Positions 35,046-43,410 of a DNA stretch of 64,000 nucleotides are shown in pieces (positions within the stretch are counted from its first letter, which is position 1; each line of letters opens with the position of its first letter). The DNA comes from Saccharothrix sp. NRRL B-16348 (GTDB taxonomy: Bacteria; Actinomycetota; Actinomycetes; Mycobacteriales; Pseudonocardiaceae). The position numbers and the translations under genes are program-made. The stretch is from positions 1-64,000 of the forward strand of contig NZ_LGED01000206.1 in the NCBI RefSeq assembly GCF_001280085.1, in the 5' to 3' direction. The notes beneath the pieces were generated by a model. That model had not been told where the DNA came from and did no database searches. It was given only the letters and a program-made list of their open reading frames with translations.

Positions 35046-35051
35046 ATCCTG
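35046..35051 (-). promoter_or_regulatory. -10 hexamer CAGGAT of lppM
   Basis: On the minus strand CAGGAT ends six bases before the GTG at 35039. The match to TANNNT is partial. Confidence 0.4.
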
Positions 35052-35131
35052 CCGGCCACGGTCAAAAGTTGACCGTCGGGACACGATCGTGAGCGTGGCT
35101 AATTACCTGTTGGAGGGACACGGCCCGCAGG

Positions 35132-35137
35132 TAACGT
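35132..35137 (+). promoter_or_regulatory. -10 hexamer TAACGT of leaderless DUF885 gene
   Basis: TAACGT ends seven bases before the ATG at 35145; an earlier in-frame GTG at 35136 overlaps the hexamer and cannot be the start. Confidence 0.6.
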
Positions 35138-35144
35138 GCGGCTC

Positions 35145-36824
35145 ATGTCACCCTCCTCCGCCGGCGTGCACGGCATCAGCAACCAGTTCGTGGCCGACTA
35201 CGCGGCCGCGGACCCGTTGACCGCGACGTTCATCGGCAAGCCCGGCCACGACGACCGGCTCACCGACTACTCGCCGGAGGGGCACGCCGCCCGCAAGGAG
35301 CTGGCGATCAACGCGCTCGCCGCGATCAACGCGGCCGAGCCCGCGGACAAGTCGGAGGCCGACGCGAAGGCCGTGTTCCTGGAACGCGTGGGCCTCGAGG
35401 TCGAGCTGCACGAGGCCGGCCAGATGGAGGGGCACCTCAACGTCATCGCCAGCCCCGTGCAGTCGCTGCGCGAGGTGTTCGACCAGATGCCCACCGACAC
35501 CGCCGACGACTGGGCCGTGATCGCCAAGCGGCTCACCGCCGTGCCGGACGCGGTGGCGAACCTGCGCGCGGGCCTGGCCTACGCCGCCGACAAGGGGCAC
35601 GTGTCGGCGTTGCGGCAGGTCAGCAAGGTCGCCGACCAGTGCGACACGTGGGCGGGCCGCGCCGGCGGCAAGTCGTTCTTCGCGAACCTGATCGCCGACG
35701 CTCCTGCGGACGGCGCGCTGCGCACCGAGCTCGAAGCGGGCGCGAAGGCCGCCGCCGAGTCCTACGGCGACCTGGCCGCGTTCCTGCGCGCCGACCTCGC
35801 GCCCAAGGCGCCGAAGAAGGACGCCGTCGGCGAGGACGTCTACCGGCTCCAGTCCCGCTACTTCACCGGCTCCCGCCTCGACCTGGCCGAGGCCTACGCG
35901 TGGGGCTGGGAGGAGTTCACCCGCCTTGAGACCGAGATGAAGCAGGTCGCGAACCGGATCAAGCCGGGCGCCACCCTCGCCGAGGCCGCCGCCGCCCTGG
36001 ACGCGAACCCGCGCTACCTGGTGCACGGCAAGGACGGCCTGCGGTCGTGGATGCAGGAGCTGTCGGACAAGGCGTTGCAGGACGTGCGCGGCGTGCACTT
36101 CGACCTGCCGGACGAGCTGATGAAGCTGGAGTGCCGCATCGCGCCGCCCGGCGGTGGCGTCGGCGCGTACTACAGCGGCCCCACGCCGGACTTCTCCCGT
36201 CCCGGCCGCATGTGGTGGTCCGTGCCGGACGACAAGGAGGAGTTCTCCACCTGGCGCGAGGTCTCGACCGTCTACCACGAGGGCGTGCCGGGTCACCACC
36301 TCCAGGTCGCCACCGCCGTCTACCAGGCGGAGACGCTGAACGAGTTCCAGCGGCTCCTGTGCTGGGTGTCGGGCCACGGCGAGGGCTGGGCGCTGTACGC
36401 GGAGCGGCTGATGCGCGAGCTCGGCTACCTGGAGGACGACGGCGACCTGCTGGGCATGCTCGACGCGCACCTGTTCCGCGCGGCCCGCGTGATCATCGAC
36501 ATCGGCATGCACCTGGAGCTGGAGATCCCGAAGGGCACCGGCTTCCACGAGGGCGAGCGGTGGACCCCGGACCTCGGTCTGGAGTTCATGCTCACCCGCA
36601 CCATCACCGAGCCGGCGCACGTGCGCGACGAGATCGACCGCTACCTGGGCTGGCCCGGCCAGGCGCCGTCGTACAAGCTGGGCGAGCGGCTGTGGCTGGC
36701 GGCCCGCGACGACGCCCGCGCCCGGCACGGCGCCGCGTTCGACCTCAAGACGTTCCACCGGCAGGCCTTGGAGATGGGGGCCATGGGGCTGGACACTCTT
36801 CGTGAGCGGCTCACGGAACTCTGA
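35145..36824 (+). CDS. DUF885 family peptidase-like protein
   Basis: A 559-residue DUF885 protein, full family length. The zinc-site motif HEGVPGHHLQ (near residue 380) in VSTVYHEGVPGHH and later HGEGWALYAERLM are shared with metallopeptidases of the gluzincin type, so a cytoplasmic oligopeptidase or carboxypeptidase is likely but untested. No signal peptide. It starts with a leaderless ATG and ends before a strong terminator. Confidence 0.85.
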   Translation: MSPSSAGVHGISNQFVADYAAADPLTATFIGKPGHDDRLTDYSPEGHAARKELAINALAAINAAEPADKSEADAKAVFLERVGLEVELHEAGQMEGHLNVIASPVQSLREVFDQMPTDTADDWAVIAKRLTAVPDAVANLRAGLAYAADKGHVSALRQVSKVADQCDTWAGRAGGKSFFANLIADAPADGALRTELEAGAKAAAESYGDLAAFLRADLAPKAPKKDAVGEDVYRLQSRYFTGSRLDLAEAYAWGWEEFTRLETEMKQVANRIKPGATLAEAAAALDANPRYLVHGKDGLRSWMQELSDKALQDVRGVHFDLPDELMKLECRIAPPGGGVGAYYSGPTPDFSRPGRMWWSVPDDKEEFSTWREVSTVYHEGVPGHHLQVATAVYQAETLNEFQRLLCWVSGHGEGWALYAERLMRELGYLEDDGDLLGMLDAHLFRAARVIIDIGMHLELEIPKGTGFHEGERWTPDLGLEFMLTRTITEPAHVRDEIDRYLGWPGQAPSYKLGERLWLAARDDARARHGAAFDLKTFHRQALEMGAMGLDTLRERLTEL

Positions 36825-36830
36825 CCCGAC

Positions 36831-36863
36831 CCGGTGACCTCGGCCTCACGCCGAGGTCACCGG
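36831..36863 (+). terminator. Terminator after DUF885 gene
   Basis: CCGGTGACCTCGGC and GCCGAGGTCACCGG form a perfect 14-bp stem with a five-base loop seven bases after the stop codon. Confidence 0.75.
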
Positions 36864-36908
36864 AACTGGTGTTTGATGTTGTGGGCGAACCACCGTAGGG
36901 GGGATCTG

Positions 36909-37535
36909 ATGACCGGACGTGCGAGGCGTGCCGCACTCGGCGTGGTGCTGGCCGGTGCGCTGCTGGCCGCCGGGTCACCCGCGGTGAGCCAGGCGCAACC
37001 GCTCGGTGACCAGGCCGAGTGGCGCGTCCGGCAGGAGATCGTCGACCACGCCCTGCGCCAGGTCGGCCAGCGCGAGGGCAGCGGCAACTACTACCCGCAG
37101 CAGTACCAGGTGGCGGGTCAGGGCGTGCTGCGCCCGGCGGAGTGGTGCGGCGTGTTCGTCAACTGGGCCTGGACGACCGCCGGCGTGCCGGACCGGCCGT
37201 CGATGCGCCCCGCGCCCGGCGCGTCCGTCCTGGACCAGGGCCACTGGGCGACGTACTGGCAGAAGTGGGGCAAGGCCAACGGCCGCTGGAAGGACATCTC
37301 CGAGCGGGACGTGGCGCCCGGTGACGCCGTCGTCTACGGCAACTACCCGGACATGCACGCGCACGTGGGCCTCGTGGTGGAGGTCAAGTACGACCGGACG
37401 GGCCTCAAGGCCACCCACGTCCGCACCGTCGAGGGCAACTTCGGCGAACGGGTCGTCTACTCGAAGCTGCGCAAGATCGAAGGCCTGAACGCGGGCCGGT
37501 ACCTCCAGGCGTCCGGCTTCGTCTCGCCCTTCTAG
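36909..37535 (+). CDS. Secreted CHAP-domain amidase-like protein
   Basis: A 208-residue exported protein. A signal peptide spans ~1-30 (RRAALGVVLAGALLAAGSPA, cut near SQA-QP). The rest resembles a CHAP/NlpC-type papain fold with Cys in EWCGVFVNWAW and His in MHAHVGLVVEV; DAVVYGN precedes it. It could cut cell-wall peptides. The ATG at 36909 has AGGGGGG six bases before; longer frames from 36834 run through the preceding hairpin. Confidence 0.8.
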   Translation: MTGRARRAALGVVLAGALLAAGSPAVSQAQPLGDQAEWRVRQEIVDHALRQVGQREGSGNYYPQQYQVAGQGVLRPAEWCGVFVNWAWTTAGVPDRPSMRPAPGASVLDQGHWATYWQKWGKANGRWKDISERDVAPGDAVVYGNYPDMHAHVGLVVEVKYDRTGLKATHVRTVEGNFGERVVYSKLRKIEGLNAGRYLQASGFVSPF

Positions 37536-37557
37536 CCACTGCCGGACCAGGCAGTGG
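37536..37557. terminator. Bidirectional terminator between CHAP and GNAT genes
   Basis: CCACTGCC and GGCAGTGG form an 8-bp stem with a six-base loop between convergent genes. Confidence 0.55.
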
Positions 37558-37571
37558 TGGCGTGAACGACC

Positions 37572-38132
37572 TCAGGTGATCGGCAGGACCCGGCCCAGCA
37601 CCGCGAACGGCCGGGGGTCGCCGGTGAACTGGTAGTGCCGCAGCACGTCCACGAACCCCACCCGCCGGTACAGGCGCCACGCCTTGCTCGGACCCTCCGG
37701 AGTGGACAGCAGCACCCGTGAGCTGGGCACGTCCTGCACCAGGTTCCGCAGCAACTGCTCGCCGACGCCCCGGCCCTGCGCCCGCGGCAGCACGTGCAGC
37801 TCGGTCAGCTCGAAGTAGTCGCGCATCCACTCCTCGACCGCCCTCGGCCCGGACACCATGGTCAACCCGTGCCGCACCTGCTCGTGCCACCACTGGCCGA
37901 CCGAGCCGCGGTAGCCGTAGCCGATCCCGATCAGCTCGTCCCGCTCGCCCAACGCCACCACGCACCGCCACCCGTCGCGCAGCATGTGCGCCAACCACAT
38001 GGGCGCGCGCTGCTCGGCCGTGCCGGGCGGGTAGTCCATCGCGCTGACGTAGAGCGCGAGCGCCTCGTCGAGCCGGGAGTTCAACTCCCGGGCGGACAAC
38101 GTGACGACCCGCTGGGACGGCGCGGCGGTCAC
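37572..38132 (-). CDS. GNAT family N-acetyltransferase
   Basis: A 186-residue acetyltransferase with the acetyl-CoA loop in LTELHVLPRAQGRGVGEQLL and the C-terminal strand STPEGPSKAWRLYRRVGF. The acceptor is unknown. The GTG at 38132 overlaps the stop of the YbaK gene (GTGA), so the two are translated together. In M. tuberculosis a GNAT gene (Rv2170) also lies beside lppM (recall), though separated here by two genes. Confidence 0.85.
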   Translation of the reverse strand: MTAAPSQRVVTLSARELNSRLDEALALYVSAMDYPPGTAEQRAPMWLAHMLRDGWRCVVALGERDELIGIGYGYRGSVGQWWHEQVRHGLTMVSGPRAVEEWMRDYFELTELHVLPRAQGRGVGEQLLRNLVQDVPSSRVLLSTPEGPSKAWRLYRRVGFVDVLRHYQFTGDPRPFAVLGRVLPIT

Positions 38133-38629
38133 TGCGCCACCTCGGCGGGCGTGCCGCCGGTCAGGTCGAGCAGGCCCGCGTACGTCGTCGGGTACACCGC
38201 GTGCGGGTGCCCGGCGGCGGCCCACACCACCTCGTACCGCTCCAGCGCGACGTCCACGAACGTCTGGACCGGCGCCGGGTGCCCCACCGGGGAGACGCCG
38301 CCGATGACCTGGCCGGTGTGCTCGCGCACGAACGCGGGCGTGGCCCGTTCGATGGAGTCCGCGCCCGCCAGCGCGGCGAGCTTCGCGGTGTCCGCGCGGT
38401 GCGCGCCGGAGGTGAGCACGAGCAACGGCGCGGCGACGCCGTCGCGGACCGCGGCGAAGATCAGGCTGTTGGCGATCGCGCCGACCGGCACGCCCACCGC
38501 CTCGGCCGCCGCGGCGGCGGTGCGGACGGCGTCGGCCAACACGCGGATCCCGTTCGCCGCTTCGTGATGGCCCGCCTCGGACAGTGCGGCGGCCACCTTG
38601 CGGATGCCGGGGTGGTCGAGTGCGCTCAC
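38129..38629 (-). CDS. YbaK/EbsC family aminoacyl-tRNA deacylase-like protein
   Basis: A 166-residue YbaK/ProX-like protein: ANGIRVLADAVRTAAAAAEAVG, IANSLIFAA, then GADSIERATPAFVREHTGQVIGG and the late PVQTFVDVALERYEVVWAAAGHP. These proteins remove wrongly attached amino acids from tRNA. Start GTG at 38629 has the -10-like CTTATG five bases upstream; longer frames enter the divergent HEPN promoter. It is the first gene of a pair with GNAT. Confidence 0.85.
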   Translation of the reverse strand: MSALDHPGIRKVAAALSEAGHHEAANGIRVLADAVRTAAAAAEAVGVPVGAIANSLIFAAVRDGVAAPLLVLTSGAHRADTAKLAALAGADSIERATPAFVREHTGQVIGGVSPVGHPAPVQTFVDVALERYEVVWAAAGHPHAVYPTTYAGLLDLTGGTPAEVAQ

Positions 38630-38656
38630 CTGTTCATAAGACCACGGGCGGTCGGC

Positions 38657-38686
38657 TTGAGGAGTTCCGGGCCGGCAGGATAGTCT
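38657..38686 (+). promoter_or_regulatory. Promoter of HEPN-MPI operon
   Basis: TTGAGG (38657-38662) and TAGTCT (38681-38686) are 18 bases apart; transcription would begin near 38693, at the LexA box. Confidence 0.6.
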
Positions 38687-38694
38687 GGTCTTGC

Positions 38695-38710
38695 TCGAAC
38701 GTTTGTTCGA
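38695..38710 (+). promoter_or_regulatory. LexA (SOS) box of HEPN operon
   Basis: TCGAACGTTTGTTCGA is a perfect match to the actinobacterial LexA site (TCGAAC-N4-GTTCGA). It overlaps the predicted transcription start, the place expected for repression. Confidence 0.85.
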
Positions 38711-38717
38711 GCAATGC

Positions 38718-38754
38718 CTTGGTGGTGGGGCGGGGGAAGCGCCCCACCACCAAG
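38718..38754 (+). promoter_or_regulatory. 15-bp hairpin in 5' UTR of HEPN gene
   Basis: CTTGGTGGTGGGGCG and CGCCCCACCACCAAG form a perfect stem with loop GGGGAAG, between the LexA box and the ribosome site at ~38800. It could be an attenuator or mRNA stabiliser. Confidence 0.6.
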
Positions 38755-38811
38755 TGCCGCCGTCTCCCCGCGGCGGTCGTCGCTGTCCCGACGCCGCGAG
38801 GAGGCCGCGAG

Positions 38812-39225
38812 ATGACTCAGACCTTCCCCCGCCGCATTCCCCTCCCTCTGCCACCGGCGTCGGCGGTGACCCTGCTCCGACAGGCCCGCGAGTGCCTGGC
38901 CGAGGCCGAACGGGACCCGTCGCCGCCCACCCGCTTCGCCACGGCCTACCTGGCCGCGATGCGGGCCGCGGCGGCCGTGCTGGCGGCCAGGGGCCGACCC
39001 CACCGGGGCCGGGCCAAGCCGACCAGCGTGTGGGTCCTGCTGTCCTCCCTCGCGCCGGAGTTGCGCGAGTGGGCCGCGTTCTTCGCCGAGTGCTCGGCGA
39101 CGCGCGCGGCCGTGCTGGCGGGCATCACGAGGCAGGTCACCCAGCGCGCAGCCGACGACCTGGTGCGCCAAGCGGCGCAGTTCACCGAGCTGGTCGACGA
39201 GATCATGTACGAGGACGGACTGTGA
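38812..39225 (+). CDS. SAV_6107-type HEPN domain protein, SOS-controlled
   Basis: A 137-residue helical protein like the SAV_6107 HEPN family (LLRQARECLAEAERDPSPPTR, YLAAMRAAAAVLAARGRP, LRQAAQFTELVDEIMYEDG region). HEPN proteins are often RNases or nucleotide-binding partners, but a clear RX4-6H catalytic motif is not visible, so it may be inactive as a nuclease. GAGGAGG lies nine bases before the ATG. The perfect LexA box puts it in the SOS response. It overlaps the next gene by GTGA. Confidence 0.78.
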   Translation: MTQTFPRRIPLPLPPASAVTLLRQARECLAEAERDPSPPTRFATAYLAAMRAAAAVLAARGRPHRGRAKPTSVWVLLSSLAPELREWAAFFAECSATRAAVLAGITRQVTQRAADDLVRQAAQFTELVDEIMYEDGL

Positions 39226-39986
39226 GCAGGGGACTGGTCGCCTACGACCGCCTGATCGACGTAGTGGAGGCCGAAGCCGAGCGCCTGGCGGCGTCGGCCG
39301 AGGGACAGCGCCCGGAACGCCAGGTGCCCGCGTGCCCCGGGCTCAACCTCGGGGAGACGGCGCGGCACGTGGGCAGCACGTACCGGATGGTGTCGACGTG
39401 GCTGAGGGAAGGCAGCCAACCCCTGGTGTGGCAACAGGACCCCGAGCCGGGGCAGCCGTTGCCGGAGTACGTGCGCGCGGGCGTGCGGCCGCTGGTGCGC
39501 GCGCTGCGCCCGCACGAGCCGGACGACCCGTGCGAGACGTGGTGGCCCGCCGAGCGCAACCACAACTTCTGGGCACGGCGGCTGGCGCACGAGTCGACCG
39601 TGCACCGGATGGACGTGCAGGCGGCGGCCGGGCTGCCGATCGACCCGGTGGACGACGACGTGGCCGAGGACGGCGTGGACGAGATCCTCACGCTGTGGCT
39701 GGGTCACCGGCTGGACATCCTCGGCGTGCGCGGCACGCGGGAGGGCACGGTGGCGATCCGCACGGGCGGGAAGGTGTGGCTGGCCACGACCGGACCCGAC
39801 CCGGCGGTGGCGCGGATCGTGACCGAGGAGGAGGCGGCCACGGCCATCGGCGAGGTGACCGGCCCGCCGATGCAGGTGTACCGCTGGCTGTGGGGCCGGA
39901 TCCCGGACCGCGACCTGCCGCCGACGACCGGTGACCACGACGCGATCGCCCAGCTGTGGGCGTTGCTGAGGCTGGCCACCAAGTAG
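39222..39986 (+). CDS. Maleylpyruvate isomerase family (DinB-fold, mycothiol-linked) protein
   Basis: A 254-residue protein of the maleylpyruvate isomerase/TIGR03083 group. The N-terminal four-helix DinB-like domain contains CPGLNLGETARHVGSTYRMV and the metal ligand motif RRLAHESTVHRMDVQ (two His), and the C-terminal domain ends with VYRWLWGR. Family members use mycothiol as cofactor, in keeping with the phylum. The GTG overlaps the HEPN stop, so it belongs to the LexA-controlled operon, suggesting it deals with damage-related electrophiles (inference). Confidence 0.83.
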   Translation: MSRGLVAYDRLIDVVEAEAERLAASAEGQRPERQVPACPGLNLGETARHVGSTYRMVSTWLREGSQPLVWQQDPEPGQPLPEYVRAGVRPLVRALRPHEPDDPCETWWPAERNHNFWARRLAHESTVHRMDVQAAAGLPIDPVDDDVAEDGVDEILTLWLGHRLDILGVRGTREGTVAIRTGGKVWLATTGPDPAVARIVTEEEAATAIGEVTGPPMQVYRWLWGRIPDRDLPPTTGDHDAIAQLWALLRLATK

Positions 39987-40003
39987 CCGGCCACCGAGCA
40001 GGG

Positions 40004-40036
40004 GGTGCGCCCGCCACCGGCCGGGGCGGGCGCACC
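40004..40036. terminator. Bidirectional terminator between MPI and RCC1 genes
   Basis: GGTGCGCCCGCC and GGCGGGCGCACC form a perfect 12-bp stem with a nine-base loop between convergent genes. Confidence 0.7.
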
Positions 40037-40040
40037 ACCC

Positions 40041-40985
40041 TCAGCGCAGCACCAGGTTGTGGTAGTAGGCCGAGCTGATCTGCTTGATCCCGCCCTCGCG
40101 GACCGCGGCCGAGACGTCCATCTGGCCTTGGCCGTTGTAGTTCCAGACGATGACCTTGCCGTCCTTCAGGACCATGTTGTGGATCTGGCCGGCGGCGATG
40201 GCGGTGACGCCGGACTTCGCGATCGTGGGCACCGACGCCTGCTCGTACTCGTTCCAGCCCCAGGCGATCACCTCGCCGTTCTCCTTCAGCGCCAGGTTGT
40301 GCTGGGCGCCCGCGGCGATGGCGACGACACCGGACCGGGCGGCCTCCGGCACGTCGACCTGGCCGTACTTGTTCCAGCCCCAGGCGATGACCCCGCCGTT
40401 CTTGAGGGCCAGCGCGTGCCCGAGGCCCGCGGCGATCGCCGTGACGCCCGACGTGGCCTCCTTCGGCACGTCGAACTGGCCGAAGTTGATGCCGGGGCCA
40501 CCCGACTCCCAACCCCAGACGAGCACCCCGCCGTCCTTGACGGCCAGGCTGAAGTGCTGGCCCGCGGCGATGGCGGTGACACCGGACGTCGCCTCCGCGG
40601 GCACCTGGACGAGCAGCGACCGACCCCAGGCGATCACCTGGCCGTCCTTGATCGCCAGGCTGTGATAGGTGCCGGCGGCGATCGCGTCGACCCCGTCCCA
40701 CAACGCCAGCGGCACCCGGAGGTGATCGCCCTCCAGCGACCCGGGGTTGCTCCAGAGCAGGACCTTGCCGTCCTTGATCGCCAGGTTGTGCTTGAACCCG
40801 GCGGAGATGGCGGTGACCCCCGACCTGGCCTCGTCGGGGATGGGTACCTTCGCCACCGCGGCCGTGCCCCAGGTGAGGACCTCGCCGACGGGAGCGGGAG
40901 CGGCGGACGCGGGAGCCACGCCGACCGACGCGACCAGGGCGGCGGCCAGGATCGGCGCGCGCAGGCCGCGGACGAACTTGCTCAA
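40041..40985 (-). CDS. Secreted RCC1-repeat beta-propeller protein
   Basis: A 314-residue exported protein. A signal peptide (~1-30, LRAPILAAALVASVGVAPASA-AP) is followed by about seven repeats of ~40 residues with the pattern SGVTAIAAG...LAIKDG.VIAWG, as in RCC1/alpha-tubulin suppressor propellers. Likely a binding scaffold at the cell surface; ligand unknown. The start is taken as TTG at 40985, since GGAGAAG lies seven bases upstream and gives a normal signal peptide; the longer ATG frame adds a charged stretch. Confidence 0.8.
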   Translation of the reverse strand: MSKFVRGLRAPILAAALVASVGVAPASAAPAPVGEVLTWGTAAVAKVPIPDEARSGVTAISAGFKHNLAIKDGKVLLWSNPGSLEGDHLRVPLALWDGVDAIAAGTYHSLAIKDGQVIAWGRSLLVQVPAEATSGVTAIAAGQHFSLAVKDGGVLVWGWESGGPGINFGQFDVPKEATSGVTAIAAGLGHALALKNGGVIAWGWNKYGQVDVPEAARSGVVAIAAGAQHNLALKENGEVIAWGWNEYEQASVPTIAKSGVTAIAAGQIHNMVLKDGKVIVWNYNGQGQMDVSAAVREGGIKQISSAYYHNLVLR

Positions 40986-41091
40986 GATGCTTCTCCAACC
41001 ATGGGACTGCGGTGGTTCGCGCGCGTGCGACTCGAACGGCACACGCGCCCGGAGAAGCTACTGATGATCACCACACGGTCCGCACACAAAC

Positions 41092-42666
41092 TCAGAGCGC
41101 CAGCGCGGTGACTTCCGCCAAGCCGTCGGTCCTGGCGGTCTCCAGGCGGAAGCGGGCGCGGCGGCCGTCGATCTCCAGCACGCCCACCGAGTTGCCGAAG
41201 TGCGGTCCGCTGAGCTTGTGCCACGCCACCGGGTCCGGCGAGATGCCGCGCCGGTCGGCCCACCACCGCAGCACGCGCGCGATCGGCTTCGACCACGCCA
41301 GCCGGAACGCGGGCCGGAACACCCACGGCGGCTCGTTGTGCACGGGCGAGCACACGAGCTGGTACACCTTCGCGTCCACCGACGAGGCGAACGTCGCCCG
41401 TGCCGCGTAGCTGTGGTGCACGTCCCCGGACAGCACGCACACCGTGCCGGGCGCGTCGTCCGACCGCGAGATCCGCTCCAGCAGCCGGGCCATCCGCTCG
41501 AACGACGCCCGGAACGCGGGCCAGTGCTCCAGGTCCCCGACCTGCCGCACCTTCTCCCCGACCCGGCCGCGCCAGCCCGGCAGCCCGGCCATCCGCTCGT
41601 TCAGCGACTGGAAGTGGCTCAACGCGTGCGGCATCAGCCACGGCAGCGACGAGCCGACCAGCAGGTGGTCGAAGTCGCCCCGGGCGTTCTCCTCGATCCA
41701 GTCGAACTCGCGGTCGCCCACCATCAGCCGTCGCGGCCCGGCCAGGATGCGCCCGCTGCGCGTGTCGATCACCAGCAGCCGCACCCGGCCGAAGTCGCGC
41801 CGGTAGCTCCACCGCGTCGACTTGCCGCCGTCGACCTCCCGGTCCGCCTGCTCGGCGAAGTCCTCCAGCAACGCCTGCACGTCACCGCCGGTGGACCGCA
41901 CCTTGGCGTACAGCTCGTCGTCCGCCAGCTCACCCGGGCTGAGGTTGCCCAGGTGCTGGTAGACCCAGTACGACGCGAGGCCCGCCCGGATGCGCTCCGG
42001 CCACCAGCGCTTGGCCGCCATCTGCTCGCGCCACGTCCGCGAGGTGTTCCAGTCGTCGCGCACGTCGTGGTCGTCGAAGATCATCGAGGTCGGCACCACG
42101 GACATCAGCCAGCGGATCTCGGGATCGGCCCACGACTCGTGGTACAGCTCGGCGTACTCGCGGAACGACACCACCTCGCCCGCCGGCTCCGGTCTGCGCT
42201 CGGCCAGCCACCGCTTGACCCGCGGCGTCGGCTCGTCGGCGTAGACCTGGTCGCCGAGCAGCACCAGCGCCTCGGGCCACCGCTCCGGCGGCTCGTCCTT
42301 CATCCGCAACGCGTACGCGTCCAGCGCGTCCGGCCCGAGCTTGTCCGGCGTGCCCTCGCCCTTCGCCGCGCGGCACGACCCGAACAGCAGCCGCCGCACC
42401 GGCGTGGTCCGGATGGTCGGCGCCGGGAACGGCGAGTCCGGCCGCGGCCAGACCACGTCGCCGTCCAGCCGCACGTCGTAGGGCGTGGTCGTGCCCGGTT
42501 CGAGCCCTTCGACCACGACCAGGGCGAAGTGCTGCTCGCCGACCTGGAACGTCTCCGCGCGGCAGCCCGCGACGACGACCTCGCACGCCGCGTCCGTCTC
42601 CACCCACACCGTCGCCGACGTGGGGTCGACGTGCCGCAGCACCGGACCGAGAACCAGCTGAGCCAT
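41092..42666 (-). CDS. PhoD-like alkaline phosphatase family protein
   Basis: A 524-residue metallophosphoesterase of the PhoD family with an N-terminal beta-sandwich (HVDPTSATVWVETDAACEV). Metal motifs include LFGSCRA, LLGDQVYAD, SMIFDDHDVRDDWN, and late VCVLSGDVHHSY. No twin-arginine signal is present, so unlike classic PhoD it stays in the cytoplasm. The ATG at 42666 is seven bases after TAACGT on the minus strand. Its promoter overlaps that of the divergent glyoxalase-like gene. Confidence 0.88.
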   Translation of the reverse strand: MAQLVLGPVLRHVDPTSATVWVETDAACEVVVAGCRAETFQVGEQHFALVVVEGLEPGTTTPYDVRLDGDVVWPRPDSPFPAPTIRTTPVRRLLFGSCRAAKGEGTPDKLGPDALDAYALRMKDEPPERWPEALVLLGDQVYADEPTPRVKRWLAERRPEPAGEVVSFREYAELYHESWADPEIRWLMSVVPTSMIFDDHDVRDDWNTSRTWREQMAAKRWWPERIRAGLASYWVYQHLGNLSPGELADDELYAKVRSTGGDVQALLEDFAEQADREVDGGKSTRWSYRRDFGRVRLLVIDTRSGRILAGPRRLMVGDREFDWIEENARGDFDHLLVGSSLPWLMPHALSHFQSLNERMAGLPGWRGRVGEKVRQVGDLEHWPAFRASFERMARLLERISRSDDAPGTVCVLSGDVHHSYAARATFASSVDAKVYQLVCSPVHNEPPWVFRPAFRLAWSKPIARVLRWWADRRGISPDPVAWHKLSGPHFGNSVGVLEIDGRRARFRLETARTDGLAEVTALAL

Positions 42667-42673
42667 TGCGCAG

Positions 42674-42683
42674 ACGTTACCTT
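42674..42683. promoter_or_regulatory. Overlapping divergent -10 hexamers of two leaderless genes
   Basis: Minus-strand TAACGT (42679-42674) and plus-strand TACCTT (42678-42683) share two bases. Each ends six or seven bases before its start codon (ATG 42666 minus, ATG 42690 plus), so only 23 bases separate the two coding regions. Confidence 0.6.
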
Positions 42684-42689
42684 CGGACC

Positions 42690-43400
42690 ATGTCAACGAG
42701 GTGGTGCGACGTGGTGGTCGATTCGGCCGATCCCGCCGCGCTCGGCCGGTTCTGGTCGGCGCTGCTGGACCAACCGATCACCGGCGAGAGCGACGACGAG
42801 ACCGACGTGGCGTTGAGCGACGGGCAGGAGCTGGTGTTCGGGCTCGTGCCGGACGTGAAGGTGGTCAAGAACCGCGTGCACCTGGACCTGAGGTCGACGT
42901 CGCCGGAGGACCAGGCGGCGGTCGTGGCGCGGGCGGTGGAGCTGGGCGCGAAGCCGATCGACATCGGGCAGGGCGACGTGCCGTGGGCCGTGCTGGCCGA
43001 TCCGGAGGGCAACGAGTTCTGCGTGCTGGAGCGGCGTGACGAGTACTCGCACACCGGTCGGGTGGCGGCGGTCGTGGTGGACGCGTTCGACCCGCCGGCG
43101 CAGGCCGCGTTCTGGGCCGGGCTGACCGGCCTGCCCGTGACGCTCGCGCAGCGCGACTTCGCGTCGTTGCCGCAGACCGCCGGGCCGTCCCTGGAGTTCG
43201 TGCGGGTGGCCGAGCCGAAGGCGGTCAAGAACCGGCTGCACCTCGACCTCGCGCCGCCCGCCGACGGCGACCTGCCGACCGAGGTGGCCCGGCTGGAGGC
43301 GTGGGGCGCGGTGCGGGTGGACGTGGGGCAGCTCGACGTGCCGTGGGTGGTGCTGGCCGACCCGGAGGGCAACGAGTTCTGCGTGTTGACGCCGCGCTGA
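42690..43400 (+). CDS. Two-domain VOC (glyoxalase-like) protein
   Basis: A 236-residue protein with two tandem VOC domains (~3-115 and ~125-236). Each ends in the same signature, WxVLADPEGNEFCVL, and each has KNRxHLDL, showing an internal duplication. VOC proteins of this kind bind metal and small molecules or give resistance to drugs; substrate unknown. The ATG at 42690 immediately follows a -10 hexamer. Its 3' end is ten bases from the convergent sigma factor gene. Confidence 0.85.
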   Translation: MSTRWCDVVVDSADPAALGRFWSALLDQPITGESDDETDVALSDGQELVFGLVPDVKVVKNRVHLDLRSTSPEDQAAVVARAVELGAKPIDIGQGDVPWAVLADPEGNEFCVLERRDEYSHTGRVAAVVVDAFDPPAQAAFWAGLTGLPVTLAQRDFASLPQTAGPSLEFVRVAEPKAVKNRLHLDLAPPADGDLPTEVARLEAWGAVRVDVGQLDVPWVVLADPEGNEFCVLTPR

Positions 43401-43410
43401 GCCCGTTCGC

